Origin: Brevibacillus panacihumi
GTDB taxonomy: Bacteria; Bacillota; Bacilli; Brevibacillales; Brevibacillaceae
Length of the DNA: 64,000 nucleotides
NCBI RefSeq assembly: GCF_003710985.1
Contig: NZ_RHHT01000030.1
Location: 46,841-110,840 of the forward strand
Direction of reading: 5' to 3'
The position numbers were made by a program, and so were the translations under genes. Every line of letters begins with the position of its first letter. Position 1 is the stretch's first letter. The notes beneath the pieces were generated by a model. The model was not told where the DNA came from, searched no databases, and saw nothing but the letters and a program-made list of their open reading frames with translations. Shown piece by piece: positions 52,479 through 60,997 of this stretch.

Positions 52479-52994
52479 ATGAAAATTCAGCAAATTCGTG
52501 AACTGGTTAACATCCCCGATCGCAAATTCATGGTATCCTTTACCGGGAGGGTAGTATCTGGTCAACAGCTCGGCAGAAAAATCGGGTTTCCGACAGCAAA
52601 TCTCTCGGTGCAGGAAAAGCTGGAGCTGCCGCTTGGCGTCTACGGGATGCCGTACGGAAGCGGTTTGCCCAAAGCCAAAATCTTTTGGGGAAGGAAGGGA
52701 TAGGTGATTGAAATGCGATGTGCCGTGGAGGAAGACATCCATTTGCCTGATATTTCGTTTTGCCGGGTTTGCGAAAACGCATATGGCATCAATCGGGGAA
52801 TCTACAACACCATTGACGCGTATTTCTATCAAAAGGGACATCGGGATATCGTCTTGCGCCGGCGTATCATTCTCTCGTTTTTACAGTTTATTGGCGCCCG
52901 TTCTGCAAAGCTGAACAAAAAATCCTCCTATAAGTTCGGCAATGGAGGCTTGATCGAAAAGCTGGATTCATTTACCAATGCGCACTTGAGTTAG
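52479..52994 (+). pseudogene. ribR: ribR-like gene with internal deletion and in-frame stop
   Basis: The first part (52479-52703, 74 residues) starts like a riboflavin kinase domain: 'GRVVSGQQLGRKIGFPTANL' then 'ELPLGVYG', ending at TAG. The second part (52704-52994, same frame, GTG or ATG 52713 start) is very similar to the C-terminal RNA-binding region of Bacillus subtilis RibR: 'LPDISFCRVCENAYGINRG', 'IYNTIDAYFYQ', 'RRRIILSFLQFIG', 'YKFGNGGLIEKLDSF'. RibR binds the FMN riboswitch. About 100 residues of the kinase domain are missing between the two parts. The second part has its own SD (AAGGAAGG 4-5 bases before GTG), so it could still be made as a separate RNA-binding protein. Confidence 0.75.
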
Positions 52995-53036
52995 CGGCTT
53001 TTGCAAACGTATCTTTCACGATTAGGGGGGCATTGT

Positions 53037-53675
53037 ATGTCGATGATTTTAAACCACAAGCATCAAGAACAAAATGTGTCCTGGCAGCCCTACCTCAAAT
53101 ATGGCGAAAGACAGTTTAAAAAACAAAAAGCGGTCATCTATTCACAGGGCGAGGTAGGTTCAGGCTTTTATTACTTGCATTCGGGATTGGTCAAGATTGT
53201 GACGGTAAAACCGGATGGCAGCCAGAAAATCCTGGATATGCACGGGGAAGGGAAGTTGTTTGGCGAGCAGGCGATCGACGAGTTGGCTTACTTTTCTTCC
53301 GCCATTGCAGTAGAAAATACAGTCCTCTATTACTTCTCCAAGGCGGCATTCAGAGAGATGGTGCAAGCCTGTCCAGATTTCCTGCCTTTCTTTGTAGACT
53401 CAATTGTGCAAAAAATGAGAATATTAAGTGAAGACATTCTTTTGAAAGCGTTTACAGCGGAGCAGTATATCGCTTATTCCCTCTCCAAGTTCAGAAAGAC
53501 ATACCGTTCGGACAAAATTTCCATGACCCAGCAGGACATCGCGAACTGTACTGGTTTGACCCGAATTACCGTCTACAAAGTGTTGAAAAAATGGAGAGAG
53601 AGCAATCTAATTGATATCCAGAATCGCATGATTGTGATCAAGGAGCAGGAAAAGCTCAGCAGAATCTATCATTGA
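53037..53675 (+). CDS. Crp/Fnr-family transcriptional regulator (second copy)
   Basis: This 212-residue regulator has the beta-roll ('YSQGEVGSGFYYLHSGLVKI', landmark GFYYLHSG) and HTH 'MTQQDIANCTGLTRITVYKVLKKW'. It resembles the protein at 40802-41443. Two isolated cysteines do not form an Fnr cluster motif. It lies 111 bases upstream of the COG1233 pair and may control them through the palindrome at 53730-53743. ATG 53037 follows AGGGGGGCATT. Confidence 0.87.
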   Translation: MSMILNHKHQEQNVSWQPYLKYGERQFKKQKAVIYSQGEVGSGFYYLHSGLVKIVTVKPDGSQKILDMHGEGKLFGEQAIDELAYFSSAIAVENTVLYYFSKAAFREMVQACPDFLPFFVDSIVQKMRILSEDILLKAFTAEQYIAYSLSKFRKTYRSDKISMTQQDIANCTGLTRITVYKVLKKWRESNLIDIQNRMIVIKEQEKLSRIYH

Positions 53676-53729
53676 CGATTTCATGCACAGCTATCATTTT
53701 GATTTCTTCCAGTAACAAGCCAGAGTTTC

Positions 53730-53743
53730 CGGTACTTGTACCG
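53730..53743 (+). promoter_or_regulatory. Palindrome before the COG1233 genes
   Basis: CGGTACTTGTACCG is a perfect 14-base palindrome, 44 bases upstream of the first oxidoreductase start. The flanks (TTC...TTT) extend partial symmetry. It is a likely operator for a TetR-type or Crp/Fnr-type dimer. Confidence 0.5.
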
Positions 53744-53786
53744 TTTATATAAGCAGCCTTACTTATCGAAGAGGTGAAGGGATTTT

Positions 53787-55361
53787 ATGCACGACGCGGA
53801 TTATATCATCATCGGATCAGGCCATAACGGCCTTGTTTGCGCCTTGAAGCTGGCGCAGGCTGGGCATCGGGTTCTGGTTCTGGAGCAAGCGCAGCAACCA
53901 GGGGGCGCGTCCCGCAGCGGGGAAGCGACAGTACCGGGCTTCACACACGACCTATATGCGACCAACATCGGGTTGTTTCTCGGCTCGCAGATCTATCAAG
54001 AGATGAAGACAGAATTTCACCAGAACGGTTTTGATCTGGCAGTGAGCGATCAGCCGTTTGCCAGCGTTTTTCCCGATGGTGACGGGATCGGTGTGTATAC
54101 GGACCCGGAAAAGACGATGGAGCAGTTTCGCAGACAATCCAGCCATGATGCCGAAGCTTGGCAAGCGCTGTTGAGATTTTTCGATCAGACGGCACCGCAT
54201 TTCTTGCCCTTGCTGCAGCTGCCGTTGCCTTCCTGGCTGGCCGCCCGTCAGCTTTACCGGATGTGGAGAGCGCTCGGCTACGCCAAGACCGTGGAATTAG
54301 GCAGCATGATATTGAAAAGCCCGCGCCAGTTTGCAGAGCATTGGTTTGAGAATGAGAAGGTGCAAGCCTTGTTTATTCCGTGGGCGTTCCACCTCGATTT
54401 CGGACCGGATGTATCCGGCGGCGCGCAATTTCCCTTCGTGGAACCGCCGCTGGACCATCGCAACGGAATGGCGATCGCCAAAGGCGGAATCAGCAACCTG
54501 ATCACGAGCATGATCAAGGCTTTGGAAAAACGCGGAGGCCAGGTGCTGACCCATCACCCGGTGGAGAGAGTTTTGGTGCAAAACAATCGCGCGGTAGGGG
54601 TGATGCTGGGCAACGGCAAAGCGATTCATGCCAAAAAGGGAGTCATCGGCAACATTACGCCGACGCAGCTAGTCACGAAGCTGCTGGATCGCGAAGTGCT
54701 GCCAGACACCTATGTGGAGCGGTACAAAAAATTCCGTTACGGTCCGGGAACGATGATGATTCACCTCGCCTTGGATGGACCTCTGGAGTGGAATGCCGGA
54801 GAAGACTTCGACAAGTTTGCCTACGTGCATATCGGACCGTATGTCGAGGATGTGGCCCGCACTTACGCGGATGCGCTGAATGGCGATCTGCCGGCCAGTC
54901 CGATGCTCGTCGTTGGGCAGCAGACTGCGTTTGACCCGACGCGTGCGCCTGCGGGCAAGCATACCTTATGGATTCAGGTGCGCGCTTTGCCTGCCAGACC
55001 CAAGCGGGATTCGCTGGATGAAATCCAGATCGGCCCTTGGGAGCAGATGAAGGAAGCATACGCGGACCGGGTAATGAAAAAGCTGGAGCAGTACGCTCCA
55101 AATCTGTCGTCGCGCGTGATCGCCCGTACTGTCTTTTCGCCGCGTGATCTGGAGATAGCCAACCCCAATCTGGTAGGCGGCGACAGCATCTCCGGCAGTC
55201 ACCATCTGGATCAGCATTTTCTCTTCCGTCCGGTGCCGGGCTGGTCGCGATACAAGACGCCGGTAGACGGGCTGTATCTGACAGGCGCCTCGACCTGGCC
55301 TGGCGGCGGGTTGAATGCCACTTCCGGCTATTTGCTGGCCCAGCAACTGTTGAAATCATAA
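53787..55361 (+). CDS. FAD-dependent phytoene-desaturase-like oxidoreductase (COG1233), copy 1
   Basis: This 524-residue protein has the N-terminal FAD motif 'IIIGSGHNGLVCALKLAQAG' and 'VLVLEQAQQPGGASRSGE', and the C-terminal FAD region 'YLTGASTWPGGGLNATSGY'. It belongs to the PYROXD2/phytoene-desaturase-like group, whose substrates are mostly unknown. No carotenoid genes are near. It is followed after 36 bases by a paralogue, so the two may form a heterodimer or act in sequence. SD GAGGTGAAGGG precedes the ATG. Confidence 0.82.
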   Translation: MHDADYIIIGSGHNGLVCALKLAQAGHRVLVLEQAQQPGGASRSGEATVPGFTHDLYATNIGLFLGSQIYQEMKTEFHQNGFDLAVSDQPFASVFPDGDGIGVYTDPEKTMEQFRRQSSHDAEAWQALLRFFDQTAPHFLPLLQLPLPSWLAARQLYRMWRALGYAKTVELGSMILKSPRQFAEHWFENEKVQALFIPWAFHLDFGPDVSGGAQFPFVEPPLDHRNGMAIAKGGISNLITSMIKALEKRGGQVLTHHPVERVLVQNNRAVGVMLGNGKAIHAKKGVIGNITPTQLVTKLLDREVLPDTYVERYKKFRYGPGTMMIHLALDGPLEWNAGEDFDKFAYVHIGPYVEDVARTYADALNGDLPASPMLVVGQQTAFDPTRAPAGKHTLWIQVRALPARPKRDSLDEIQIGPWEQMKEAYADRVMKKLEQYAPNLSSRVIARTVFSPRDLEIANPNLVGGDSISGSHHLDQHFLFRPVPGWSRYKTPVDGLYLTGASTWPGGGLNATSGYLLAQQLLKS

Positions 55362-55397
55362 AACGCAACACGTCCGATTAGGGGAGGGGGGTTATCA

Positions 55398-56969
55398 ATG
55401 AAACGTTTTGACACCGTGATCATTGGCAGTGGGATCAATTCTTTGACAGCAGCCGCATTGTTGGCGAAAAAAGGGCAGAAAGTGCTGGTATTGGAGAGAA
55501 GCGCCTGGATCGGGGGCTGCATTCGGACGGATGAGATCACGTTGCCTGGGTTCAAGCACGATGTTTTCTCAGGCTGGCATCCGCTGTTTGTTACCGGTCC
55601 CGCTTATGGAGAACTAAAGGACGACCTGCATCGAAACGGGCTTGAGTACGTCAACACCGACGTTCCGACCGGCGTCATTCTACCCGATCAGCGCAGCGCG
55701 GTGCTGTACAATAACAGGCAGCAAAACATCGATGCGTTCAATCGCCTGATGCCGGGTGACGGAGATCGCTATCAGGAGGCGATGAAATACTTTGAAGCCA
55801 ACTCTGAAATGATCTTCACGATGTTTGGCAACGAGCCGATGTCCTGGGCAGCGATCCAATCCGTACTGAGGTCCCTGCGCAGCAAAGGAGTTGCGGAATT
55901 TACCCGCCACGTCGGGAGTATGGTCGCCCCTACCCGCAAATGGCTGGACCAGCATTTTCAAAGCGATGCGATCAAGGCGCTGTTCGCGCCCTGGATTTTG
56001 CATACAGGCGTCGGTCCGGACGATGCGGCGGGCAGCATCATGGCACAGCTTATCGTGTTTACTCTGGAAGCAGCGAGCATGCCGATCCCCAAAGGGGGAG
56101 GCACGGAACTGGTCAAAGCAATCATGAAATTGGTGATCGATCACGGCGGGGAGTTCATCACCAACGCCCATGTCGAACAAATCCTCGTGGAGAATGGCCG
56201 GGTAAAAGGCGTACAGACACAGGACAAGAGCGAGTACCTGGCTCAGTATGTGCTGGCAAATGTAACGCCGCAGCAGCTGTACGAGAAGCTGCTTGCACCC
56301 GAACTCGTTCCTCCACAGGTGCGCAAGGATGCGAGAAACTACCAGTACGGACGTGCGGATATGCAGATTCATTACGCCCTGGACCGTCCGCTTGACTGGA
56401 AGGACGAGGAATTGAAGCGCGCCGCCATCATTCATCTGACAAGCGGTGTGAATGGAGTAAGCCAGTCTGTCACGGAAGCTGTCAATGGCTTGCTGCCCAG
56501 GGAAGGAACCATCGTCCTGGGACAACATACAGCTTACGATCCGAGCCGGGCTCCGGAGGGCAAGCACACGCTGTGGATCCAATTGCAGGAAATGCCGCGC
56601 AATCTGGCGGGAGACGCATTGGGTGAGATCGATACCACAGGCGGGTATACCGATCAAGTGGTAAAGGCTTATGCCGACCGGATCGAGGAGCGGATCAGCC
56701 GGCACGTCCCGCAATTCAAGGAATCGATCCTCAAACGCGTCGTGATATCGCCTGTCGAGCTGGAGCGTTACAATCCGAATCTCGTGGGGGGAGACCCGTA
56801 CTCCGGTTCCTCATCCGTGGATCAATTTTTATTCTTTCGACCAGGCACGGGCTACAAACGGCACGAAACGCCGATTCGAAATCTCTACCACATCGGTGCC
56901 TCTACCCATCCGGGGGCAGGACTGGGCGGAACATCCGGGTACCTGGCTGTGAAGGCGATGAAGGGTTGA
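55398..56969 (+). CDS. FAD-dependent phytoene-desaturase-like oxidoreductase (COG1233), copy 2
   Basis: This 523-residue paralogue of the preceding protein has 'VIIGSGINSLTAAALLAKKG', 'VLVLERSAWIGGCIRTDE' and C-terminal 'YHIGASTHPGAGLGGTSGYL'. Length and domain order match copy 1, suggesting tandem duplication followed by divergence. SD GGGGAGGGGGG lies just before the ATG. A terminator follows, so the two genes form a unit. The substrate is unknown. Confidence 0.82.
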   Translation: MKRFDTVIIGSGINSLTAAALLAKKGQKVLVLERSAWIGGCIRTDEITLPGFKHDVFSGWHPLFVTGPAYGELKDDLHRNGLEYVNTDVPTGVILPDQRSAVLYNNRQQNIDAFNRLMPGDGDRYQEAMKYFEANSEMIFTMFGNEPMSWAAIQSVLRSLRSKGVAEFTRHVGSMVAPTRKWLDQHFQSDAIKALFAPWILHTGVGPDDAAGSIMAQLIVFTLEAASMPIPKGGGTELVKAIMKLVIDHGGEFITNAHVEQILVENGRVKGVQTQDKSEYLAQYVLANVTPQQLYEKLLAPELVPPQVRKDARNYQYGRADMQIHYALDRPLDWKDEELKRAAIIHLTSGVNGVSQSVTEAVNGLLPREGTIVLGQHTAYDPSRAPEGKHTLWIQLQEMPRNLAGDALGEIDTTGGYTDQVVKAYADRIEERISRHVPQFKESILKRVVISPVELERYNPNLVGGDPYSGSSSVDQFLFFRPGTGYKRHETPIRNLYHIGASTHPGAGLGGTSGYLAVKAMKG

Positions 56970-56978
56970 GCAAATGAA

Positions 56979-57030
56979 AAAAGGGCTGTTCCCAAATCTT
57001 TGGACGATTGGGAAAGGCCCTGTTTTTTTG
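56979..57030. terminator. Terminator after the COG1233 pair
   Basis: AGGGC-TGTTCCCAA pairs with TTGGGAA-AGGCCCT, followed by GTTTTTTT. It also lies at the end of the convergent membrane-protein gene. Confidence 0.8.
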
Positions 57031-57052
57031 TGCTTGGGGGCAACTCAAGCCC

Positions 57053-58165
57053 TCAGCGGATAATCCGATAGACGAACAAACGTGTGATGAAATAAGCACC
57101 CCCGAGGAAGACTCCCATCGTAAAATTCTCAACGAATAAGGCATCGTACACGTACTCCTGCAAGGGCGCATTCAGCAGGGAAGCCGAAACACCCATGGCA
57201 TGGACGGCAAACATGATCAGGGTGTCCACCAGAGGACGGTACCATCTGGCCTTTTTCCGCCAATAAGTTCGGGCAAGGAACAGAAGAGCCACATTGCTCA
57301 GCGTGATAGCAGTCGAAGGGGACGCTTCATTGAACAACTCATCCTCGATCCCCCATCCGGGCATCCAGAGAAGGGCGACCAGGAAGTTGAAAACGATAAC
57401 CCCGATAAATAATGGTCGAAAAAATCGCACGTCATTTCGGCGCTTCTTCGCTTCTTCATTGGCGAGCATCTCCGCGCTTTTCCATTCCGGAGTAGGATCG
57501 TAAATCTTCAAGCCTGTTTGAAAATAAGGGGATTCTCCGTCGTAGGGCAGTTTGGGAATCTGCTCGTATGCTTCTGACAGTTGGGGGTGATTCACCTGCG
57601 TGATGTTGAGCTGTGTGTTGTAAACAGGTACACCGTTTTGCCTGAAACGTTCGATCCATAAGTCCAGATTCTCTTGTTTCTCCTCGCCAAACGTGCCGAA
57701 TTGCCGTTTTCCTTGTTCATCTGTCCAGACCATAATGATTTTTGCGCCAGCTATGTAATACCGGGGTACATTTTTGGGTGTCTGTACATAACGGAAAATT
57801 CGTCCGATCAACACTTCATCCATTTGTGCAAAGGGGACAAGCTCTTCGAATAGCTTGCCCGTCTTGAGGTTCTGAACGGAGGTGAAGAATCCATCTTCTC
57901 GCAATTCGATCTTCATGATCACCTCGTGCTGAAACCGGGTGATGCCGATAAGAATCCAACATATCCATCCGATGAAAATGCCGAGACCAGCGAGGATAAA
58001 AGAAAATATCCAATCGCTTTCGTAAATCAGCAGGTACATTCCAAATGAGAAGATAGCCAGTGCGATAAGACCCAGGAAGCCAATAATAGCGAAGTGAACA
58101 TACCGTGACCAGGCCGGAAGCTCACTGGAATACTTGAGATCTTTTCCGCCTCGTATTTCCAACAT
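57053..58165 (-). CDS. Membrane protein of unknown function
   Basis: This 370-residue protein has two N-terminal membrane helices (about 20-75), a cytoplasmic or extracellular soluble region of about 170 residues, and three or four C-terminal helices (about 255-365). The soluble part ('IELREDGFFTSVQNLKTG', 'AKIIMVWTDEQGKRQF') looks like a PH-type beta domain. ATG 58165 has GAAGGGGGACT upstream. It lies 78 bases after the histidine kinase gene in the same direction. I do not recognise the family. Confidence 0.6.
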   Translation of the reverse strand: MLEIRGGKDLKYSSELPAWSRYVHFAIIGFLGLIALAIFSFGMYLLIYESDWIFSFILAGLGIFIGWICWILIGITRFQHEVIMKIELREDGFFTSVQNLKTGKLFEELVPFAQMDEVLIGRIFRYVQTPKNVPRYYIAGAKIIMVWTDEQGKRQFGTFGEEKQENLDLWIERFRQNGVPVYNTQLNITQVNHPQLSEAYEQIPKLPYDGESPYFQTGLKIYDPTPEWKSAEMLANEEAKKRRNDVRFFRPLFIGVIVFNFLVALLWMPGWGIEDELFNEASPSTAITLSNVALLFLARTYWRKKARWYRPLVDTLIMFAVHAMGVSASLLNAPLQEYVYDALFVENFTMGVFLGGAYFITRLFVYRIIR

Positions 58166-58243
58166 CCAGAGTCCCCCTTCCAAGTTTGGTTCTTCTCATA
58201 CATACGGGAACAGCTGGCAAAAAGTTGCGAACCGTGGTGATGC

Positions 58244-59494
58244 TCATGTCTGGGCGGGAAAGGAAATCGTAAAAATCGTTCCCATGCGCGGTTTGCTGCT
58301 CACGCCAATTTTGCCGCCCATGACCTGGATGGCGTTGTAGGAATACGTAAGGCCAAGACCAGTGCCGCTGGATTTCGTGGAAAAATAGACGGTCCCAAGT
58401 CGGTTGATATCGCTTTCGCTCATGCCAATCCCGTTGTCCCGAATCTCCAGGATCACAGAATTAGCTTCCCGGGTCAGCGACAGGGTTACTTTTCCTTCTT
58501 CGATATCGCAACAGGCTTCGACCGCGTTTTTGATAAAGTTGACCAGCACCTGCTTGATTTCATCCGGATTGGCTTGGATCATGACGGGCACGCCCGGCTC
58601 TTTTATCTCCAATTCCACATTGTTCATGATTGCAAAAGGATACATGACGTCGTGCACGATATGGAGCTGTTGCGAGAGATCGACCTGCTCCTGGCGCTCC
58701 GACAGCGGTTTGGAGATGGAGAGATAGTCGCTTAGAATGGCCTCCGTCCGTTTGACTTCATCGAGACAGATGGTGATGTATTGCTCCACTTTGGGAAGAT
58801 CTTGGGGAGCTTCCTTGATCAGGGTCAAAAAGCCTTTTACGGCTGTCAGCGGGTTGCGAACCTCATGAACCATGGAGGATGCGACGTGGCTGATCGTAGC
58901 GAGCTTCTCGTTTTGGGCATGACGGATAAAGATCTCCTTGTCTTCTACGGCTTTGCCGAACAAGGTCATGAGAAGCCAGACACCTACACAGTTTTGCAAC
59001 GGTATCACGATCAAATGATAGGGAACATTTTGCATGAAATAAGGCTGTAAAAAGGAGTAGGTCATGATGAGCGGGGTAATCGAAAAGACGATGCCAGCCA
59101 GCACGACAATGGTGGTTTTGCGCTGGGTAGTGCGGTAGGCACGGGAAAACACTACGGCTAGCGTGAAGCAGCACAGAAGGATCAGCAAGGCGACCCATTT
59201 TCCGTCCCCGCCGAGATAGAGGCGGTAGAGGACAAATTCAGCCAAAAGGATCAAACCAATCTTCATTCCTCCGTAAACAAGACCGAAGAAAATGATGGCA
59301 TAGCGAATATCAAAAATAACTCCTTGGGCGGCGCTGGAAGAAAAGGTCATCGCTAATAAAAGGGTGATGAAGCTGGTGAAGAGGATGAAGGACGGACTGT
59401 AGTTTCTAATTTTGTCCCGGTAGTAGATATTGAACAGGACAAAGGGTGTAAGCGCAAAAAAGAGTTGGAGAATGATTTCTTTTATCAGACTCAA
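58244..59494 (-). CDS. KinB-like membrane sensor histidine kinase
   Basis: This 416-residue kinase has six predicted helices (5TMR-LYT-type sensor, to about residue 185), a HisKA domain with phospho-acceptor in 'SMVHEVRNPLTAVKGFLTL', and HATPase motifs 'LVNFIKNAVEACCD', 'DNGIGMSESD' and 'TGLGLTYSYNAIQVMGG'. It resembles KinB/KinD sporulation kinases that feed Spo0F, and no response regulator is nearby, which fits an orphan sporulation or biofilm kinase. Confidence 0.85.
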   Translation of the reverse strand: MSLIKEIILQLFFALTPFVLFNIYYRDKIRNYSPSFILFTSFITLLLAMTFSSSAAQGVIFDIRYAIIFFGLVYGGMKIGLILLAEFVLYRLYLGGDGKWVALLILLCCFTLAVVFSRAYRTTQRKTTIVVLAGIVFSITPLIMTYSFLQPYFMQNVPYHLIVIPLQNCVGVWLLMTLFGKAVEDKEIFIRHAQNEKLATISHVASSMVHEVRNPLTAVKGFLTLIKEAPQDLPKVEQYITICLDEVKRTEAILSDYLSISKPLSERQEQVDLSQQLHIVHDVMYPFAIMNNVELEIKEPGVPVMIQANPDEIKQVLVNFIKNAVEACCDIEEGKVTLSLTREANSVILEIRDNGIGMSESDINRLGTVYFSTKSSGTGLGLTYSYNAIQVMGGKIGVSSKPRMGTIFTISFPAQT

Positions 59495-59596
59495 TTCGCA
59501 TCCCCGCCAGACTTGATAGTCAAAACATGATCATACGATACTTTTCGACAAAGTATTTATGGTTTCCTTTCCAGTAAATGTGCGAAAAAAACCAAG

Positions 59597-59626
59597 TTGA
59601 CATCTGGGTGATTCATGCTTTATATT
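59597..59626 (+). promoter_or_regulatory. Sigma-A promoter of the SAM-controlled operon
   Basis: A perfect -35 TTGACA (59597-59602), an 18-base spacer and -10 TATATT (59621-59626) lie about 38 bases before the riboswitch aptamer. Confidence 0.65.
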
Positions 59627-59663
59627 CTCTATAGAACTTATAAAAGTAACAATATTTCAATTA

Positions 59664-59835
59664 CTCTTATCCAGAGAAGGCTGAGGGACTGGCCCTATGA
59701 AGCCCGGCAACCTAGTACGCAGCATTACCGGCGTACCAAGGTGCTAATTCCTACAGGTAGCGCGCTACCTGACAGATAAGAGGCGTAGATCCGTTGATTG
59801 AAGCCTCTTTCTTCTATAGAAAAGAGGCTTTTTTA
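59664..59835 (+). promoter_or_regulatory. SAM-I (S-box) riboswitch with terminator
   Basis: The aptamer spans about 59664-59782: P1 arms CTCTTATC and GATAAGAG, the conserved GAGGGACTGGCCCTATGAAG, CCCGGCAACC, and the AAGGTGCTAATTCC segment. An expression-platform terminator follows: AAGCCTCTTT...AAAGAGGCTT and T-run (59801-59835). SAM binding should cause early termination, so the downstream transporter is made when SAM is low. The aptamer elements are intact. Confidence 0.95.
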
Positions 59836-59888
59836 ATGGTGGAGCCCTCTTCTCTGGATAGTGCAAAAGTAAAAGGGGGTAAAACGAT

Positions 59889-60923
59889 ATGAAAAAGCAT
59901 TTTAGTCGGATTGGATTTTTGGCATTGGGACTGTCTGTGCTTCTGACGGCCTGCGGTGGCGGTAATGGAAGCGGGAGTGGAAGTGGAAGTGAAGGCGGAA
60001 GCGGAACTGCGGCAGGCGGCGAGAAAAAGCGGATCGCGCTGATCATGCGCCAGGACGTCGGAACCTTCTCCGCCCAGTATGTCAACGGCGTCAAGACTGA
60101 AGTAGAGAAAAACGGCGGAGAGCTGACCGTTTTCAACGCCAATACGGATCTTTCCAAAATGGCGTCCAATCTGGATGCAGCCGTCAACCAGAACTTCGAC
60201 GGCATCCTGATCGACCACGGGACTGCAGAGGCTTTGCAGCAAGGGACGCAAAAGGCGGTCGACAAGAAAATCCCGGTCGTATTGTTCGATACGGACATCA
60301 GCATTCCGGGAGTGCCTGTCGTAGAGCAGGATGACCACAAGCTGGCTGAGCTGAGCCTGGAGCAATTGGCGAGCGAGCACGACGGCAAAGGAAACATCGT
60401 CAAGATCTGGGTCGCTGGCTTCGCCCCGATGGAAAAACGTCAAGTGAAGTATGAGGAATTCCTGAAGAAGTATCCGGATATTAAAGAAATCGCGGCTTTC
60501 GGCAGCGCAACCAACAATACAGCCGTCGATACCCAGACACAAATGGAAGCGATCCTGCGCCAATACCCGAATAAAGGAGATATTACAGCAGTCTGGGCGT
60601 CCTGGGATGAATTCGCCAAAGGCGCGACTCGTGCGATCCAACAGGCCGGACGTACCGAGATCAAGGTGTACAGCATCGATTTGAGCGACGAGGATCTGCA
60701 ATTGATGCAGGATGCCAACTCGCCTTGGGCAGCGACGGCAGCAGTAGACCCATCCAGCATCGGCCGCATCCATGCGGAGACTGTTTTCAAGAAAATCAAA
60801 GGGGAAGAAGTTCCTGACAGTGTGAAGCTGAATCCGTTGCTGGTCAAACAAGCTGATTTGCCGAAGGATAAAAAAGTGACAATGGCAGACTTGCCGCAAT
60901 ACATTCCGGATTGGGGCAAATAA
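59889..60923 (+). CDS. Ribose-type ABC substrate-binding lipoprotein under SAM control
   Basis: This 344-residue lipoprotein has a lipobox (LLTACG), a Gly/Ser linker and the periplasmic-binding protein type 1 (RbsB/AlsB) fold: 'IALIMRQDVGTFSAQYVNGV' and 'DGILIDHGTAEALQQGTQKAVDKKIPVVLFDTD' (landmarks DGILIDHGT and PVVLFDTD). With the next two genes it forms a complete sugar-type importer. Control by a SAM riboswitch points to a methionine-salvage ligand such as methylthioribose rather than a normal sugar. SD AAAAGGGGG precedes the ATG. Confidence 0.85.
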   Translation: MKKHFSRIGFLALGLSVLLTACGGGNGSGSGSGSEGGSGTAAGGEKKRIALIMRQDVGTFSAQYVNGVKTEVEKNGGELTVFNANTDLSKMASNLDAAVNQNFDGILIDHGTAEALQQGTQKAVDKKIPVVLFDTDISIPGVPVVEQDDHKLAELSLEQLASEHDGKGNIVKIWVAGFAPMEKRQVKYEEFLKKYPDIKEIAAFGSATNNTAVDTQTQMEAILRQYPNKGDITAVWASWDEFAKGATRAIQQAGRTEIKVYSIDLSDEDLQLMQDANSPWAATAAVDPSSIGRIHAETVFKKIKGEEVPDSVKLNPLLVKQADLPKDKKVTMADLPQYIPDWGK

Positions 60924-60997
60924 GACAGATCGTGCTGTTTGGTGATTCCCGTTGAGCGATCGACGGGAATCTTCCCATTCTCAAGGGGGTGCAAACT

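Noticed and set aside
52708..52914. Alternative frame across the ribR remnant
   Set aside because: Its translation matches nothing, while the in-phase frame aligns well with RibR.
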